A stretch of 64,000 nucleotides of DNA. Origin: Boswellia sacra (taxonomy: Eukaryota > Streptophyta > Magnoliopsida > Sapindales > Burseraceae). The stretch is taken from positions 1 through 64,000 of the forward strand of contig SNVD02002644.1 of the NCBI GenBank assembly GCA_013180625.2, written 5' to 3'. Positions within the stretch are counted from its first letter, which is position 1. Every line of letters begins with the position of its first letter. Position numbers and translations under genes: made by a program. Below the pieces are notes generated by a model. The model saw only the letters and a program-made list of their open reading frames with translations. It was not told the origin of the DNA and searched no databases. Shown piece after piece: positions 60,410 through 64,000 of this stretch.

Positions 60410-61226
60410 TAACTATAAATTTAATTTTAGTTTTAAGTTAAAAATTTCAGTCAAAATATTACATCCCATTAAGAAACGCATCACTTAGATATAAAATTAG
60501 AAATATAAGTTGAGATGTGTCATTATCCTTTCACACATCAAGCTACATGAGTTGATTGTATATAGAGTTACCCTTGTGCATTTAGCTCTGACAACTTTCC
60601 GAGCTTAACCTATAATTAGGATAGGTTCGTGTCGTTCAGTGTAAACCTCAACCTAAAGAAAGACGGTTTTTAACCAACATCCTTGGTGCTTGTCTTCTTT
60701 TGTATTCTTTCTGAAGATTTGCGGATTCTTTGAGGAATGAGGACGATAATCTATTATCTCCTTTCCTTGATATTCCGCTCTTGGAAAATATGTAAATCAC
60801 GTTTTAATCATCATAAAAATGGTACTATTCACCTCACCCATTTTGCACAATCATAACTTCACATTGACACATGCAAAAATCTAGTTTTTATTAAATCGTA
60901 AAGTGCTTAACCAAGTCCTAATAATACAGTCATTGCTTGTTACAATGAGCATTTCACAATGAAGAACCTACAAGCAATGTTCCATGTATGTTAATAAACT
61001 CCCTCAACCCCTAGAGTTTGCCTTACAAATGATACAAGATGGAGGAAAGATTCTAGAATTGCAAGAGGCAATAAAATGATCACATTATTAAAACAATAGT
61101 GTATACTTCCAAACAGTAATACACAGACAATTCAACCAAAGAATGTTGCTACTGCAAAAGTTAAAAAGTAACTGAAGCTAAAATCTGTATTCCCACACAA
61201 AAAGGGGGCCCAAAGCTAAAAGCCAG
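60410..61226. other. Intergenic DNA, 3' flank of the IMP2-like gene
   Basis: No gene recognised. The part nearest 61226 is expected to hold the 3' untranslated region of the minus-strand peptidase gene. Confidence 0.45.
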
Positions 61227-62394
61227 TTAGGAAGAAGAAAGTCTGTCTTCACTTATAATTCGTAGAACCTCACCTATCCTCTGAGGAGGCCATATAATAT
61301 GGGTGACCCTTCCTTTAACTAAGCCCAAAGGAATCTGCCACGAACAACTTGTTCAATTTAGCAAGGAAACCCCCAAAAAATAAAAAATAAAAGAAGTAAG
61401 GCAATAGACTCGTAACACAAGCTGAAAAAGAAGATTATAACCCACACCGTTATCCAACTACAACACAAAAATATTTATCACTTCGAATAATATTAACCAC
61501 AAAGAAACTTCGGAAACAAATTATTTCTCATTAAATTTTTATGCTAAAGAAGATCAATTGGGGGTCACATGGATTGAAACAAAGGAGCCAGTCAAAAATT
61601 CACAAGAACTTATTCAAGAGGACAGAAATACTTGACCTAAAAATCTAGTGACTTAAAATGAATAATACTTCAAACAAACTGATGTAACATAATCTGATTA
61701 GAATTAGTGAAAAAATAAAATAAATTAAATAATTTAAAATACACGATGTGGCATTCGTGCAATACTATTATATCAGTTTGTACAATTTTATGCCAAAAAA
61801 AAAAAAATTATGAGAACTTGAATGCGAAACAAATTCTTTTATTACGAGACATTTACCCAAATACTCCACTTGGGAATACATCTGAGATGACTTTACACAG
61901 GACAACAATACCAAATCCATCGTAAGTAATATTAATAACTTTATTTCATAAATATGGTGATGTGGATTACTTACTGGGCCAAAAGATCTTGAATCCACGC
62001 TACAATATGGATTGTCTCCCTCAACCCAACAATGTCCATCTGGTATCTTCACAATATCAGAAGGACTATGAGTTCCAACCCACTCACCTGGCAAACCAAT
62101 AATTCTCTTTACATGTTTCTCCTTATGATTGCTCGGTGAGCTGCAAACAGTTTCAACTTTAGTAGACTATAGCTATTTTAGTCTACTAATACAATTTTGA
62201 TAGTTTGCTTCCTTAAGTTGAAAGAATGAATATCTCTAAACATTTAAAAATCAGCACAGAGACGATTATATAAGAAAAAGCTAAAAACTCATCAACAAAA
62301 AGAGAACATTCTTAGCGAAAAAAAAATTAAAACAAAAAAGAGTCCGAACATTGAATGCCTTGGATGCAAACAAACTAAACCCATCTAAGGCAGG

Positions 62395-62425
<31 letters not shown>

Positions 62426-62624
62426 TCGTAGTAGGCTGTATAGCTCTGTTTCAGCTTGATGATCCATAAAACAAATATGCTCAAGCCTTAATATGAGGCC
62501 ACATTATTAATAAGTAAATGTGAGCAAAACCAAGCTAATCTCAAGTAAGCTTACAGAAATGGAATAAATTAAGACTCCACTTATGCATACAACTTATCAT
62601 TGTAATTAAGTATTATTTACATAT

Positions 62625-62674
<50 letters not shown>

Positions 62675-63559
62675 AAATAAACAAGATGGTCAAGTATCAA
62701 TTATCTGCATCTGAATTCATTCTGAAGAAATCCATAAAGATCACTCAAAAAAAGAGCCGTTAATTGCATCAAGTACGTCTACACTATCTCAAACTCAAGC
62801 AAACTTTGAAAGCAATCTGTCACTGATCACCCACAAAGTCCAACCAATGAAAAATAATACGAAATCCAAAGTTTGAAATTAAATATGCTACCAACGGTGA
62901 TGATCGGTTAAAATATAGCAGCACAAATTGAATCAATACTCTGCTTCACCTAGGTAAAACAGACACCAATGCCAACAGCCCATAAGCCACTAGAAACCAA
63001 TTTGTTCGTTACCAGCGATAATAAATAAAAGGCATATTATCTAACTGATTCACAAACATCTTCATATGTAGGACATAAAAGATAATATATAGAAAGATAA
63101 ATCCACATGCATTGCTTTCACTCAATAAATATGCAGTGATATTTATGCATCTGCCAAATGTACTTCAACAATTATGTGCTTAAAGATAGAATTGATATCA
63201 TATAGGTTAAAGAACATTTCTAACTAGTATAATGAAGTAAATAACTTACCGAAAAACTACCACATCGCCATGAGAAAACCTATACTTTTCGAGGCAAAAC
63301 TTCTCCACCAGCACATAATCATCTGCAGCCAAGTGATAATCAGAGTGAAATCTACCATTAAAATAACTTGAACACAAAAAGAAAGATTACCAGACAAGGA
63401 GCCCATAGAGGAATTAGTTGGAGGATTAAAAGTTGGCGACATGGAAGTGCCTCGGATTGGAAGAATACTAACATAACGATCTGAAACAGTAAGGCCTATG
63501 AGTCCAAATGTGAAAAACTTCTTCCCCACACTCCATAAAAAGCTACTAGTTGTCACCAT
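61227..63559 (-). CDS. IMP2: Mitochondrial inner membrane protease subunit 2-like (signal peptidase S26 family)
   Basis: Four exons on the minus strand, 63559-63391, 63322-63250, 62140-61975 and 61334-61227, all with GT-AG junctions in matching phase, give 171 residues. IMP2 removes sorting signals from proteins in the mitochondrial intermembrane space. The N-terminus holds one hydrophobic segment (FFTFGLIGLTVSDRYVSILP). The catalytic Ser is S39 in RGTSMSPTF and the catalytic Lys is K92 in HVKRIIGLPGEW, the family's Ser-Lys dyad. The block IPDGHCWVEGDN and SRSFGPIPLGLVKGRVTHII follow as in plant IMP2, and WPPQRIGEVL closes the protein. The second intron (1.1 kb) has a long (AT)n tract. The exon-4 assignment is by homology and open frame. 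I see no damage and regard the gene as functional. Confidence 0.9.
62629..62670. repeat. (AT)n microsatellite in an IMP2 intron
   Basis: About 21 uninterrupted AT units inside the second intron; likely length-polymorphic. Confidence 0.95.
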
Positions 63560-63809
63560 ACCCAGATACTGAATTCCACAAATTAAAGCATTTCAGTTGT
63601 GAATTGAACCCATCTGCACCACCCATCAAATACCAACATCAACATAAGCATAAAAATTTGTGTAGCCACCCGGATTGGATATGAACTCGTAGCCTCAATT
63701 AATGGTCATAAACTACAAAAATACCGATTACATAAAATTAAAAAAAAAAAGGCAGAGTCATAAGACCTTGAAAGCAATCAAGAAAGATTGAGAAGTTATT
63801 GGAATTAGC

Positions 63810-64000
63810 TAGGCTTGGAACCGGTGCGGTGCGGGTGCGGGGCGGCAAGTATCCAGCCCCGCCCCGTCCTATTTTATTTTTGCCCCACCCGGTCCCCTTG
63901 CCCCGTTGCGGGGCGGGGCAAAAAAAATTGGACAGATCCCGCCCTGCCCCACCCCGCAATTTTCTCTTTATACTCCTGTAATATTTATATTTTTCAATCT
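63810..64000. other. GC-rich block, candidate transposon terminus cut by the window end
   Basis: Begins TAGGCTTGGAACCGGTGCGG and continues with GCGGGTGCGGGGCGG, then its inverse CCCCGCCCCG, CCCCACCCGG and again GCGGGGCGGGGC up to about 63955. The composition is utterly unlike the AT-rich surroundings. Similar TAGG...GGGGCGGGGC ends occur on plant hAT-type elements with CG-rich subterminal repeats. The other end is outside the window, so this stays a candidate. Confidence 0.5.

Noticed and set aside
1..64000. CRISPR arrays, operons, bacterial promoters, rRNA genes, intact viral genomes
   Set aside because: Nothing of the kind is present; the repeats are LTRs, TIRs, subterminal repeats, tandem duplications and microsatellites of a plant nuclear genome.

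Overview
The window is AT-rich nuclear DNA from a flowering plant, almost certainly a eudicot. The evidence is GT-AG spliced genes of plant families (R2R3-MYB, pectin methylesterase, PR10/norcoclaurine-synthase-like, mitochondrial inner-membrane protease) and plant lineages of Ty3/gypsy, Ty1/copia, hAT, CACTA and TRIM elements. There is no bacterial, organellar or viral gene organisation. The species cannot be named from the sequence alone.

Layout. 1-~4.2 kb: 5' part of a decayed minus-strand Ty3/gypsy element (LTR, tRNA-Asp-type primer site, gag, frameshifted protease), cut by the window edge. 4.9-17 kb: a plus-strand cluster of pectin methylesterase (PME) genes with five broken copies and one intact two-exon gene (15630-17034), built by repeated local duplication; a CACTA MITE and a perfect 32-bp palindrome sit between duplicated units. 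18.0-18.9 kb: intact two-exon PR10/norcoclaurine-synthase-like gene (minus). 20.9-26.3 kb: nearly complete minus-strand Ty1/copia element with almost identical LTRs and a perfect 5-bp target duplication. 27.9-33.5 kb: a minus-strand PME pseudogene whose intron holds a 3.8-kb hAT element with a decayed BED-finger transposase and striking palindromic subterminal repeats. 33.6-49.3 kb: mostly non-coding, with MITEs, a LINE tail, an orphan first exon of the PR10-like gene (39.8 kb), a promoter relic of another PME copy (44.6-46.6 kb) and a hAT-type MITE. 51.9-52.5 kb: a 550-bp TRIM with two identical 200-bp LTRs. 53.3-54.7 kb: an R2R3-MYB gene of the MYB53/92/93 type, best modelled with a small third exon. 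54.7-61.2 kb: no gene seen. 61.2-63.6 kb: four-exon minus-strand IMP2-like mitochondrial peptidase gene. The last 190 bases are a GC-rich run that looks like the end of another transposon.

Only four genes look functional: PME, PR10-like, MYB and IMP2-like. They do not form a pathway; PME acts in the wall, MYB relatives control suberin and lateral roots, IMP2 acts in mitochondria. The main story is structural: local birth and death of PME and PR10 copies, followed by transposon insertion. I found no defence system, biosynthetic cluster or clearly novel biological system. The least ordinary items are the hAT subterminal palindrome array, the identical-LTR TRIM, the MYB terminal-exon switch and the dispersed relics of the PME block.
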